From: Fragilariopsis cylindrus CCMP1102 | Taxonomy: Eukaryota > Bacillariophyta > Bacillariophyceae > Bacillariales > Bacillariaceae | NCBI GenBank assembly: GCA_900095095.1 | Contig: FMBT01000342.1 | Location: 124,001 to 188,000 of the forward strand | Direction: 5' to 3' | Length of the DNA stretch: 64,000 nt | Shown here: in pieces, positions 44,862-56,377 of the stretch | Layout of the letters: each line of letters starts with the position of its first letter | Numbering within the stretch: position 1 is the first letter of the stretch | Made by a program: the position numbers and the translations under genes | Notes under the pieces: generated by a model | The model's database searches: none | What the model was told of the DNA's origin: nothing | Seen by the model: only the letters and a program-made list of their open reading frames with translations

Positions 44862-46282
44862 TTAGGTGAAAACACCTTCTGACTTCCCTGATGATCCTCT
44901 ACTTTTACTTTTTGATCTACTTTTACTTTTCGATCGTGATGATGATTTTCTTGTTGCTGAATCACGTCCTTTATCTCTTTTTGCTTTTTTAGCCTGACGA
45001 TATTTTCTCATCATCATTGCTCTACGTCGTCTTCGATTTGTAAATAGGATACCAGTAAACATGATGAATGATGCTAGTAAGAAACCACCACCAACAACAT
45101 ACTTTAATTTTGTTACCCATGAATGGTATCCACCATTCATACCTGAACTCCATGATTTAGGAACACCAGATGCACTTGATACACCATTACTACGTTTATT
45201 AAAGTTATTATCATCAGTACAAAGTTGGAAGTCGTACGATGTACATGGTGTGGAATAATAGATTAGACTTGCAATTAATGAACCTTGATTGCCATCTTCA
45301 TCTCCACCACCACCATTATTGTTGCCTGATGAGGTTCCGGTACATTGCATGTAATTGCCCATCATATTATTGATTCCATTTAATGTATCGTATGTTGTAC
45401 CTGTACGGGACATACAGTATTGATCATTGTAATAACTAAGAGTAAAAGCACCCTCTGAACAATCTACACCGACATAACCATTATCACCACCATAACATTC
45501 AGGTAGTTCATCATATCCGTAACCATCATCACCACTATTAAAGTTTTGATCGTAACTTTCTAGATTGTATAGAAATTCGGAAACACCCGTGGTTGTCATA
45601 AACTAAAAGAGTAGAGTATAGTAGAATAATAGTATAACATGTATTATGTGAGAAAACTGAATTGAAATTGAAACTGAAACCAATTTACAAAGAAGAAGAA
45701 CACAAAGACACAAACAAGAACAAAATATAGGAATAAACTCACCGAACCAACAAATGTATTTGTACCACAGGATGAACTACCAGAATCGGATGCATAAACC
45801 GAATATGCAACCTGTGGTCGACGACAATTCGCCATCATATACCAATTGTATGTACCATCTTCTGATTCATCTTCTAAGCAACCAGCCTCTTCGGAATCAT
45901 ATACCATCCCCCAAACACATCCAAGTACCTCAAATGATAATGTACTACCATCGTACAACCAATCACGTGTATATCCATTACCATAAATAGAATAACTATC
46001 TTCATAATTAGTATTACCACTATTCCCCCAAGCTTGAACTTGGAGTATACTACTACTGTTCAGTAATAATAACTGAGAACAAACTAATACTTGGAATATA
46101 ATATTTTTCATCAGTGACGATGATGACGATGACGATGACGAGGAGGGTAGTAGCATCGCTATTCTTTCCTTCCTTTTCCTATTATTTGTTTGTTGTGTAT
46201 TTTTTCTGTTACTGTTACTGCTACTTTTGTCGTTGTCTTTATTATCGATCATTATTTCATTCTCCTCTACCAAGGGTATCAT
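44862..46282 (-). CDS. Single-pass type-I membrane protein, Cys-containing ectodomain
   Basis: Exons 46282-45743 and 45602-44862 (TCG|GTGAGT...TTAG|T) give 426 residues from the first ATG. A hydrophobic signal ([20 protein letters not shown]) lies near residue 60, so a later Met (MLLPSSS or MKNII) may be the true start. The ectodomain carries about a dozen Cys and many Gly/Tyr/Asp ([66 protein letters not shown]). One membrane helix ([20 protein letters not shown]) precedes a basic cytosolic tail with SRSKSKSR repeats. I do not recognise a family; similar secreted/membrane proteins are common in diatoms. Surface or vesicle location inferred. Confidence 0.75.
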
Positions 46283-48069
46283 CGTGTATAAATATCGTGT
46301 ATGTATCGTATCAATCGTTTCAAATAATCGGTAGGTATGAATAAGTATCTTTTTCTTTCTTTCTTTCTTTTCGGGTCAACGAATAAATACTATCATCAAC
46401 TGGTCTATCTTCCTGCCTAGTATGTTGTGGGTTTGGTTTGTTTGTTTTGGGTTGTTGATGTTGATTTGCACTTGTGTTAATAAAAGTCCTATCTCCTCAT
46501 CGATAACAACAACAATACTCAATAGCGAATAATAGATGATACGGTAGATGCTGATAAGATAAAATGTCGAAAACGGTTAGATTATTGTCTTTTTCTTTAC
46601 GTTCATGCACGTGCCAAAGTTTTACAATGGACGAGACCTGCCAATCCATAGTACTAGAAGTCGTCACATACAAATTGTTTACCTGTGCAAGGCTGTTCGG
46701 CTTGTGGCTGACTTGCGCGTCCATAAATAATACTGGTACTCATTGGTGCGTAATACAAACGCCTTATTGGCGATCATAACGGATTTATCGAGCATACAAA
46801 ACTTGAGTATTGCTGTTTTTGTATAAAATTGTACGGTACGTGTCGTATTATATGGCACTAAAATAATACATTCGATACAAAAATCGCTCTTGAGCATCCG
46901 TACGAAGAACAGAAGAACATTACTCTCAGTGGTCGAATGAGTCGAATATCGAGGACAGAAAAATCAAACCTACTAGCGTAGCACTACTCCAAGTACGGTA
47001 GTAATAAACAGAGTAGTACTAGCAGTAGTACTTTTGTTATTAGACAGCAGGAAGCATCATCATCAATCCGGCAGTGGATAGTAGGTTTTGATTTTTTCTA
47101 CATACATATGGGAAAATCACATTATTTTTAATATACAGTAAAGTGGTGTTTAGCTTGTGGTGTTAGGTAGAAGTGGTACACTCTAGGTACAGTTAAATTT
47201 TTCACTAAATTTGGATTTTATGCTCAGTGTAGTGCATTCTCTATTAGTAGTCAGACCAACACTTCCAATGCAACAGAACTGGGAACATTGTCTGACAGAA
47301 ACTTGGTTACAAATAGGCACAGTAAAAATAACTTAGTGATGTGTGTGTGTGTGTGTGTAGTGTGTGTGTGTGTGTGTGATTGAAGCTTACTATCCATGAC
47401 ACGACACTTACCACAAAACCTCACAATGGGACTCACTATTCAATCCCTAAGAGCAAGTTTCTCTTTAGTTACTATACAACAACTGCAGTACAAATAAATG
47501 ATATGATGATTATTCATTGTCTTTGTCATAGAATTTATTTCTCTACTTCTAATAGTGCGGTAGACTCGTACTTCTGAGTACTAGCAGAAGAATGATTCTA
47601 TCGTGATAGAGCGGCATAAATGAAAGAAACAGCGAGTGCGGAAACAATGTCAATGAATTATATTTGTTGTGAATCATGATAGTCTTTTACTGGACGTATT
47701 TAACAGTATTCTCCACGACTACCTGTGGGAAAATTCTAACGGGCGTTTGGGCAGTTCAACTGCTCTAAAATACAAAATTATATATGCCCAAAAAAATTAC
47801 TTAAAGGGTAAGACAAATCTACTTAGCGAATTGGATTGTGTGCTATTTCTCGCTGTTTCCTATTTATCCTTCCTCTATCGCTCACAAAATTAAAGAGAAG
47901 GTTGAACACGTTCCAGTACGCATTTAGAAAGCGTTCTCGTACAAACTCAGTATTTTCACTCTTCAACAACCGGTTGTGATCAGCTCATATCCGTACTCAG
48001 CTCGTCTCTCGGAACCTTCTGTTACCAAAGCTTAATCTGTTACTTCAGCTACTAAGTTAAATATCGACG
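46283..48069. other. Intergenic, about 1.8 kb, with GT microsatellite
   Basis: No supported gene between the divergent membrane-protein and FAS1-LRR genes. A GT-rich repeat lies at about 47340-47378. A CTTT run lies near 46350-46370. Small frames (for example 47669-47893) are not protein-like. Both promoters should lie at the two ends. Confidence 0.5.
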
Positions 48070-50362
48070 ATGAAGTTACTGTTCACAGTGACATTCCTTG
48101 CCTCTTTGGCATTTGGTTCTGCTTCTAATTCGAAACTAGGGAAGAATAATCATGCCTCGAATCGCGACGATGAGGACTTTGAATACTGGAGAAATTTGGT
48201 CGATACAGTTGGTAGTATGACAACAAATGCACCCACTAAATCGCCTGTTGACAGTCCTACACCACCACCTGTTACTGATCCTACTTCTGCACCAGTTGCT
48301 ACTACTCTTGCACCATCTGCACCATCGACAGAGGTTTGCAAACCAATTGGTACGTGCTACTACAATGCAAGATACAAAATTTCCACCACACCAATCAAAA
48401 TTGGAATTGAGGGTTATGTTATGTTTCTTTCTTTGTTGAAGTTGAGTTATCCCTTCTGTATCTTACGCCTTTATATATCATTCCTCATTTAACCTTCATT
48501 TTTTCTATACTTTAGCCGAGGTTCTCTGTACCACACCAGAATTTGCAACACTTTGTTCGCTGGTGACCGCAGCTGGTCTTACCGATATCCTTACCACCGA
48601 CACTTTGACTCTCTTCGCTCCAACTGTTGCAGCATTTGAAGAGCTACCCGAAGAACTTGTTGCTGCTGCACTTGCGGACACAGATCTCCTCACATTCATC
48701 CTCTTGGGACATGCTGTTGCACGTCAGGAAATTCTTACCAAAGACTTAATATGCGATGGTGGGCCGATCGATGCTTTAAATATGGCAAACGAAGAAGAAA
48801 CAACAATTACATGCACCTCCTCCATCGATAGTGACGGCAATACTGAATCTAACACATTTATTGCTGGAGGTGGAAATTTAGAGATACTCCCGCGAATTAT
48901 TGGACCGGATGGTTTGGCCTGTAACGGTATTGTCCATGCCATTGATTATGTGATTCTTCCAGCACCTGCAGTCACAGATGCACCTGTAGCTGCACCTGTG
49001 GCCGACCCAACATCTGCACCAGTTGCACCTGTTGCCGACCCGACACTTGCTCCAGTTGTTGATCCTACATCTGCACCGGTAGCACCTGTTGCCGATCCAA
49101 CACCTGCTCCTGTGGCACCAACCGCAGCACCTGTCGTACCAACTGCAGCACCTATAGCACCTACCGAAGCTCCCACTTCTGGAACCTCGGGAATTGAAGC
49201 AAGACTTGCTCCATTCACGCTTAATGGCGGAGCTGAATTTGCAGACACTAGCAGTTACCAGTACCAAGCTCTCAAGCAAACTGAACTTCAAGTCGGCGTT
49301 GAAGACTTTAGTGACGCTAAGTTAACACAATATTATGCACTATACTGCATTTATTTCGCAACAAACGGAGTCCCAAATCAAATCACAGATGCTGATCCTC
49401 GATTTGTAGGTATCCCCTTTCCATCCTGGTTGCAGAACGGTGGATGGGACGCAACAGACGTTGATCCATGTAGCTTTTACGGTATCATTTGCGATTCTGA
49501 GTCAAGAGTCAGCACAATTGATCTCTTTGAGAACTTGTTGACTGGAGCGTTTCCTCCAGAAATTAAGATACTATCTCTTGATGGTCCCGATTCAACAGGG
49601 GCAGGAAACTTATTCCGTATCGATGTATTCCGAAACGAATTTCTTTATAACAATGCCGATAGCTCCTGGATGACGGACCTTGGGTCTAACATGACTACTA
49701 TCATCGCTGAGGAAACTGCCTTTGCTGGTGATATCCCTCGCCTTCCTGATTCCCTCGTGAACTTCGATATTTCTTTCGCGTATTACACGGGAGGTCTCTT
49801 AGATGCAAATTTTGAGGGACTTGATAAGCTAAGCTTTGTTGATCTTGATGGAAACGCTTTCAACAGTACTATCCCAGCTGTCTTTGGTAGACTTCCCAGT
49901 CTTGAATTTCTTTACCTCTCTGATTCTTTCCTCTCGGGGGATCTTTCATACATGGACGGAATGAGTTCTATTCGTGAGCATTGGATAGACACAAATCCAG
50001 GCCTCAAAGGTCCAATTTTCGATTTCATTGGAGGTCTCAGCACCTTGGAATCTTGGTCTATGACTTTCAACTCTGTCACTGGAACCCTTCCTTCAACACT
50101 TGGAAACCTCCAAAACATGCAGCAAATGTGGCTGTACTCCAATTTGCTGACAGGAACAATCCCATCTGAGCTTGGAAATCTTAGCAGCATGAAAATTCTT
50201 CAGCTTGAAGGCAATAGTTTCGTAGGAAGTATGCCGGATGAAGTATGCGCAAACACAGCGTTCCCAACCCAGGTCATCGAAACTTTGGGTGCGGACTGCG
50301 ACGATGAGGGCTTTGTGCAAACTTGTGAGACGTGCTGTAGTGTATTAGAATGCACATCCTAA
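48070..50362 (+). CDS. Secreted FAS1 (fasciclin)-LRR fusion protein
   Basis: Exons 48070-48349 and 48516-50362 (G|GTACGT...TTAG|CC) give 708 residues. Signal peptide MKLLFTVTFLASLAFGSAS. A Pro/Thr linker (TDPTSAPVATTLAPSAPST) precedes a FAS1 domain at about residues 92-230, with LTLFAPTVAAFEELPEEL (H1 region) and NGIVHAIDYVILP (H2 end). A longer linker follows, with repeated ADPTSAPVAPV. Residues about 290-690 form a leucine-rich repeat domain with plant-type units (LGNLQNMQQMWLYSNLLTGT, IPSELGNLSSMKILQLEGNS) and a CSFYGIICD cap and Cys-rich end. No membrane helix or GPI-type tail is seen, so it is probably secreted to the wall or mucilage. FAS1 proteins act in adhesion; the role here is inferred. 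Confidence 0.85.
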
Positions 50363-51031
50363 ACTATTATCTTAAAATAGGAGGACGCGGATACACCACA
50401 CCACACACCAAACCAAACAATCACAAAACAAATGGACGGGAATCAGATACATCCCTACTAGAATATTTGTATACATCCGTCATTTGTGAGAGAGATACAC
50501 CCGTAATTATTTTCATAACATATCCCATACCTATTTTGGGATTTATCTGTTTAATTGAGAAAGAAGAGAATGCAACTGTGACATTCATTCAATTCAAAAA
50601 GTATTGCAAATGTAAGCAAATTAAAAAGTAAAAAAATGATGATATTATCTTGTTTCTAGATTTATCTTTAGCTATTGTCCTGTCTGAATAGATCTACTGA
50701 AATGCTCTACTTTCAATAGCTTCGAGTAGCATAGGTAATTAAATTTTAAAAATTATATCGTCCGTCCTAAGAACAATCTCGGCTTTTATTTTTGTAATCT
50801 TTCAGATCAAATGAGATAGAGTATTTTTGTTGTCTGATATCATCATAACTATTCTCCTTTGTCATTGAATCATATCTTATTCCCCGCCAATATCTTTTTC
50901 CCTGGAAACAACAACAACAAAAACAACAACAACAACAACAACAACAACAAAAGAACATAATATAATATAATACATGGGTTAGAGTATGATAGAATAGGAT
51001 ACAAACATTCACTACATTATTTTGTATAACA
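50363..51031. other. Intergenic with AAC trinucleotide repeat
   Basis: About 670 bases between convergent genes. An AAC repeat of about 13 units sits near 50907-50950. Nothing else is supported. Confidence 0.5.
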
Positions 51032-51808
51032 TTATTTTGTATTATACAATCTTACCTTCCCTTTCCTTGCTTTTTTCTTTTTGTTGTATGGCGCTCTTGA
51101 TACTCTTGATCTCGTCGTATATGATATTTTTACCTTTCTTTTCTTTCCTTTTGCTCTATTTCTTTTCCTCTTGATTGGTCCTCGGGTTTTCTTCGCAGCC
51201 GATTCTACTGCTGTCTTTTCGTCCCGTATCTTCCTAACAGCTTTTATTTCATCCCGGATTTCTTCTGCTCTCTTTCTTTTCTTTTCCTCTCGTATTTTCT
51301 TCTCTGCTACTTTCTTTTCCTCTCGTATTTTCTCCTCTTCTACTTTCTTTTCCTCTCGTATTCTCATCTCTTCTACTTTCTTTTCCACTCGTATTCTCAT
51401 CTCTGCTACTTTCTTGCTACTTGTTTTCCTCTTGACTGGTCCTCGGGTTTTCTTCGCAGCCGAATCCCCGAACTCCAACTTTCTTTTCTTCTTTTCTGCT
51501 CTCCTTTCGTCATCTGTTATCTTTTTTTTCTTATGTGCTGCTTTCTTGTCGGCCAAGATTTTCGCGGCTGCTGCCTCTCTGCCGTCCCGTAGCTTCTTTG
51601 CATCTGCTATAAGTCTTTCGTTGTGTACTCTCTTGTCGTCCCGTATCTTCCTTCTCTCTTCTGCATCATCTTCTTTGTCATCAAGTTGTTTCTGATCTTC
51701 CTCTCTTCTTTTGTATCTTTTTTCACATAATTCCAAATTGAAACAACATCCACTATTTCCCCCTCGAAGTATAAAAGTACAGATATCACAGTAGAAATGT
51801 TGCAACAT
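51032..51808 (-). CDS. Lys/Glu-rich coiled-coil protein with Cys-rich N-terminus (start uncertain)
   Basis: 258 residues from Met at 51808. Residues 5-35 hold five Cys (FYCDICTF, GCCFNLELCEKRY) that resemble the second half of a ZZ-type zinc finger, so the true N-terminus may lie upstream; the frame remains open through an Asp/Asn run to about 51893 without an ATG, and another frame there encodes RCFFCF. The rest is a charged helix with repeated KKVEEMRIREEKK-type units and two copies of SAAKKTRGP[VI]KRK. Likely nuclear by composition. Function unknown; the ZZ reading is tentative. Confidence 0.55.
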   Translation of the reverse strand: MLQHFYCDICTFILRGGNSGCCFNLELCEKRYKRREEDQKQLDDKEDDAEERRKIRDDKRVHNERLIADAKKLRDGREAAAAKILADKKAAHKKKKITDDERRAEKKKRKLEFGDSAAKKTRGPVKRKTSSKKVAEMRIRVEKKVEEMRIREEKKVEEEKIREEKKVAEKKIREEKKRKRAEEIRDEIKAVRKIRDEKTAVESAAKKTRGPIKRKRNRAKGKKRKVKISYTTRSRVSRAPYNKKKKARKGKVRLYNTK

Positions 51809-52327
51809 CTGGTTGTGATTGTTGTTGTTGTCGTCGTCGTCGTCGTCGTCGTCCTTTTGTTTTGAAGCAAAAGAAGCAACGGTCCCAATTTAGTAAAAAT
51901 TGATGTTTTGGCTTCAAAAAGAGGACTTTGAAGCTGAAATGGATGTCAATAGTAGTATTTGAGATACTTGTTTGAATGAGTACGGTGTCGTTTGTTTTCA
52001 TTTGCTGGAAGTGGAGTAAAATTGAATCCACCATGAAGAAATCCATTTACGTCGGAATTAAATTAATAGGTTCGAAAAAATGAAAAAATGCAAAAGGCTT
52101 TTGCGTGCTTTTACGCGTGTTTTTCTAGTTTCGTCGAAATGCCTCGAAAAAGGACAAACATTTATTACTATTTAGGGTTAGAACTTTACTGTACGGTACA
52201 GTTGTGAAATTCTCTTTTTGATAACATTACAATAAAATGTTGGAAGTCGTTTTTCATTCGATCATTTACTTCCCATCACTACATCACCAATTAAAACTGG
52301 CAATACTGTTAGTTACCTTGCAACATC
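51809..52327. promoter_or_regulatory. Upstream region, coiled-coil gene and small membrane protein
   Basis: About 520 bases between divergent starts. A CGT trinucleotide run lies at about 51830-51853 and may belong to an unresolved 5' coding part of the coiled-coil gene. TACTGTAC occurs at 52188. Confidence 0.4.
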
Positions 52328-53139
52328 ATGGAAGAAGAAATAGGAAAGGAACAGACCGAATACGACAATGAAAAAGATTACCGTACATCTGACGAGTCTT
52401 CCATCGATATCTTTGATATGGAAGATATAATGGAATCTATGGTCAAAATTTCTTTCTGTGGTTTGGGAGGTACTGTGATCGGATTAAGTCTTGAGAAACG
52501 ATTGGAATCAATGAAACTTACAACGGCGGAGGGTATAGCGGCAGCCGCAAGAAGGAAACGTGGTGGGATGAGAACTGCTCATCAGTCAAATTTAGTCACT
52601 GCATGGGCGTTATCTTGTATCGCTTTCTCATCCATAATTGAGGTAAGAACTTTTTCATCGGCTTTGTGTGCTTTGTGCTACTTCTTCTTCTTATTGCCGT
52701 AAAGAATATCCATCGTTCTTCTTATGCTGTTTGTAACATTCTCATCTTTTCTTTCTTCGACATTGGTTGATTCAATTCCTGGGATTTCGGATGCTTCGTT
52801 TAGATATCGAGACTAACATCACCATCAACTTGGATCTTAAACCAAGCGGATGCCATGAACGGTACAACATCATACAGTACTATCGGCGGCGATTTTAAAA
52901 CCACGAAATCCCCTGTTATTACTGTTGCTGATCATTCAATTGGAGGAGCTATAGCCGGCGTAACTTGTTCATTTGGTCGGAGGATGTACTCCAAAAATTT
53001 GACCGTTGTGAAACTAGGTAGATCTCGAACGATCTCCGGATTTCTATCAGGACTTGCTCTTGGTATTGCAGCAGGAACCGCCCAAGCAGCAATCGACTAT
53101 GGAACGACAATGTTACAAACATCTAATGACTCGGAATGA
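52328..53139 (+). CDS. Small multi-pass membrane protein, possibly Tim17-like
   Basis: Exons 52328-52642 and 52804-53139 (GAG|GTAAGA...TTTAG|A) give 216 residues. After an acidic N-terminus come alternating Gly-rich hydrophobic stretches: VKISFCGLGGTVIGLSLE, LVTAWALSCIAFSSIIEI, HSIGGAIAGVTCSFGRRM and TISGFLSGLALGIAAGTAQA. The GxxxG-rich helices and size recall Tim17/22/23 or related mitochondrial and plastid membrane proteins, but the family signature is not clear. Location is unknown. Splice junction keeps frame. Confidence 0.65.
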
Positions 53140-54155
53140 TTTTTACTGACATTAGTCCGTCATTTTTTGATGTATTTACACAATGCACAGTATACTAAGT
53201 AAAGTCTACGATTCATTCGATTCATCGACGCACTTCATTTGTCAGAGTTGTTGTCCACTTTTTTACACTGTCGATATTGTATTGGACAATCCTCGTGATA
53301 GAAAAATTTGATCTCCTCTCGAGTTGAATGATACAGTAGAGATGGCAACCATGCCGACTCAAATATTATTTACAGTAGCCAGCTGGAATCGACAATACAA
53401 AGCAACGGGCTTATTATACATACATACATGCATGCATACATATATACATACATATATGTATGAAGACTACTTGACAAAATATACCACATAAAAGAAGTAG
53501 ATGCAGCAGCTTTAGTAAATTATAGATAGCGAATCTCGAACACGTATACATCCCACGAAATTGTGTTGCTGCAAGTCACTACTGTCTATAAAAAAATATC
53601 ACTACTAAGGAACTGGTTTGCTTTGTTCTATTATTCCTACTATCTATCTGTTAGTACGAACTGGTGCTTATTTTTTGACTTGGACATCTTGCAGTTCGAC
53701 TACCCAGCAACTTTTCATACATTGTAGGACCGACTAACCGAACTCATCATTCTACTGAAATTAGTTCATCTAATCTCTAGCAGTACTATTTTCACTGTTT
53801 TGGAGATGTAATTGTTAATTCTTCATGCAAATATCTACCTTATTCATACAAGCTTATTACAAGCTTATTTAAATAGGAGATAAAGTATCAACAGAAAGAA
53901 GCAGTACTATATATTGTAGGATGTCACCACCTACTACTAACTAACGTTAGAGCTACCGTTCAATTGGCAGATAAGAATTCGTGACTTAGCTCGTGACTAA
54001 ATTGAAAAGAATTCTTTGTACACAAAATATGAAAAACAAATTCGAGACTCGCGACTTCTTACAAACCAACGATAAACGATGATAGTACCGGTAACAACAC
54101 AAAATGAAACCATTCCGATGATAAGCCGCAGTAGTAAAATACAGTACATAAAATC
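53140..54155. other. Intergenic, about 1 kb, with ATAC microsatellite
   Basis: A CATA tetranucleotide tract with variants lies near 53419-53463. AAGCTTATT is repeated near 53848-53867. No supported gene or element. Confidence 0.45.
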
Positions 54156-55379
54156 ATGAATACAAGCATGCCTCGTCGTAGTAGAAAGCGTCCTGATCCA
54201 GATGACCAACCCGAAATATCCGAAGATCGCAGTCCCTCTCGCCAGCAGCGTCGGGGGCAATCCTCGCATCAGAATCAGCAGAAAGGTCGACAAAAACAGC
54301 GAAAACAGCAACATAGACAGGACGATGTCCCGAACCCACCAAATCAAGTAGAGGTAAAGCGAGAGCACCAGCACCAGCAGCATCAGCAGCAATCCTCACA
54401 CCAGAATCAGCTGAAAGGACGACAGAAAAAGCGAAAACAGCAACATAGACGGGACGATGTCCCGAACCCACCAAATCAAGTAGAATTACAGCGAGAGCAT
54501 CAGCATCAGCAGCATCGGAAGCAATCTTCGCGCCAGAATCAGCAGAAAGGACGACAGAAACAGCGAAAACAGCAACCTAGAAAGGATGTTCCGAACCCAT
54601 CAAATCAAGTAGCAGTCGAAAATGAAAAGAATGTCCTTTGTTGGAATAGTTCGTCCGAGTACGTGCCGTTATGCGAGGAAGAAGCTATGGTACGAATGAT
54701 GATGGAACGAAACGGTCCCCGAGAACGTGGTATGATATTCGAAAAGCCACCGTTTCTTCTCAAGAAGTTTAAATCGGCTTTACAACAACACGCACAAACT
54801 ATGTGTCTACCACAAGCATTATCGCTCCGAAGGCATCACATCAAACTATTGAATCCTTACAAACGAATGTCTCAACTTCGATTAGGCGAGGAGGATTGTG
54901 TTAGGGAGTCAGCACAGATCTTTGAAGTGGCAGTCGAGAAGTTCTTAAAAGAACGTTCGATCGAGTACCTAACGGAGGAAGATCAAAAGGAACAGGCGAA
55001 AGCAAACCAGGAGCGCCTCACAGCTACTCCAGATTTTGTTTTACCTAGTCCAACATTGTTGCGAAAGATCCAGAACGGAGTACTAGAGGAACGAAAAATT
55101 CATTGGATTGAAGCAAAGATGTATTTTGGAGCATCTAGCATTCCTCATGGATCTAAAGGTGCTGTTGGATCTTTAATGAAAACGGCACAACGCTACGTCA
55201 ATCAGTTTGGCAATGGAGCGTTTGTGTTCATGATGGGATGCGGAGACAAACTAGCTGGAGAATTGAACGAAATCGGTATCTCGGTTCTAGATTGTTCCGG
55301 AAACACAGTCTCTCTCGAAGAAGTTCACGAGCACCAACGTACTTGGTGTGCCAACCAGAAGGGAGAGATATTACCATGA
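54156..55379 (+). CDS. CDIN1: CDIN1/C15orf41-like TPD-domain nuclease with repeated N-terminus
   Basis: 407 residues, one exon. The C-terminal half matches the TPD family: ATPDFVLPSPTLLR, HWIEAKMYFGASSIPHG and TAQRYVNQFGNGAFVFMMG. The Asp of TPD and the Glu and Lys of IEAK form a PD-(D/E)xK-type nuclease site. In human, CDIN1 binds codanin-1, and mutations cause congenital dyserythropoietic anaemia; its conserved role concerns chromatin or histone supply. The N-terminal 155 residues are almost only Gln, Arg, Lys, His and Asn, built from a 44-residue repeat. That basic repeat is not part of the usual family and may bind nucleic acid. Two ATGs lie at the start (MNTSMPRR); the first is used. Confidence 0.82.
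   Translation: MNTSMPRRSRKRPDPDDQPEISEDRSPSRQQRRGQSSHQNQQKGRQKQRKQQHRQDDVPNPPNQVEVKREHQHQQHQQQSSHQNQLKGRQKKRKQQHRRDDVPNPPNQVELQREHQHQQHRKQSSRQNQQKGRQKQRKQQPRKDVPNPSNQVAVENEKNVLCWNSSSEYVPLCEEEAMVRMMMERNGPRERGMIFEKPPFLLKKFKSALQQHAQTMCLPQALSLRRHHIKLLNPYKRMSQLRLGEEDCVRESAQIFEVAVEKFLKERSIEYLTEEDQKEQAKANQERLTATPDFVLPSPTLLRKIQNGVLEERKIHWIEAKMYFGASSIPHGSKGAVGSLMKTAQRYVNQFGNGAFVFMMGCGDKLAGELNEIGISVLDCSGNTVSLEEVHEHQRTWCANQKGEILP
54258..54614 (+). repeat. 132-base coding tandem repeat in CDIN1 N-terminus
   Basis: Units begin at 54258, 54390 and 54522 with exact 132-base spacing; the third is cut short near 54614. Each encodes about 44 residues with the pattern QSS-x2-NQ-x-KGRQK, KQQ-x-R and DVPNP-x-NQV. 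DNA identity is high, so the expansion is recent. Confidence 0.92.
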
Positions 55380-56377
55380 GCAAAACCACAGCGATCAAGG
55401 GAATTGTATTATTAGTGGTGGTCGAGGTAGCAGTCATATTGTGTAGCATATTGTTTTGGACGAACAAGTAACTTATATTGTAGTTTAAGAGCTGTACTTT
55501 TTGGATATGTCGTTACATAGTACTATTAATGTTAATATACTTTCCTTGGTTCGGTATTATTCTTATTTGATAGACACATTAATTGCGATTATATATCTCC
55601 AATTGTAACCAGCGCTTCCCCCTCCCATCTTTTGTATTACATTTAAAACAATAATAAGTGCTGATATGGTTATATAGTAATAATTCCGAATCAATACATA
55701 GAGTGGGACTATATATCATGTTAACTTACCTACAAGAAGCAGAACTCACCAGAATGAGCCGAATATTTGCTTCTACTACTCTGCCTGATAATCTCAGATC
55801 AGTTACTGAAGTGGTTGACAAGGAGAAGTGTGAATGCTAGTATTGGCAAACAATGATGATCCTACTGATCCTTTTCAGTATGAAAATGAAACCTCAATGA
55901 AGTAGTTACTTCTACTGATCAACCTTATACTATAATCTATAGTATAATGATTAATAATATACTGTATGAGCATATGATGATAATGTTTTATGATGATGTA
56001 TATATATATAAGAAAGACTTGAGATTTTATATTCCTTTCGCGCCAAAATTAATTTGTGTGCGTCATTGGCGCGCCGCCCCCGCCCTCTATTAAAACAACT
56101 TGAAATATTACACTGTACAAAAAAAAGCAGGAAACAAACGAACACTAAATCTACCGTATCTATTAAAAAAAACGGTATGATAGCTACATTACACTGATTT
56201 GAAGTACCATCAGTACACATTGAATTACATATACAGTAATAGTAACCTAAGTTCAGAATATCTGATATTGAATAACATAGCCAGAGAGGGACGGGGATCA
56301 GCAAAAGACGAATCGAGGAATCGACTAATCGAATCGAATCAAATCAAATCAATCAATCAATCAATATAATACATACG
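55380..56377. other. Intergenic, CDIN1 to CTF18
   Basis: About 1 kb. The CDIN1 end is followed by small frames without protein character (for example 55658-55840). A GGCGCGCCGCCCCCGCCC island near 56068-56085 stands out from the AT-rich surroundings. AATC repeats lie just upstream of the CTF18 start. Confidence 0.4.

Noticed and set aside
47669-47893. Small plus-strand frame upstream of FAS1-LRR
   Set aside because: No domain, signal or family resemblance; length is expected by chance in AT-rich DNA.
51081-51695. 204-codon plus-strand frame opposite the coiled-coil gene
   Set aside because: Ser/Phe-rich shadow of AAG/GAA codons on the other strand; no domain or start context.
54258-54614. 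Regular 132-base repeats as a CRISPR-like array
   Set aside because: The repeats are head-to-tail without spacers and lie in an open coding frame of a eukaryotic gene.
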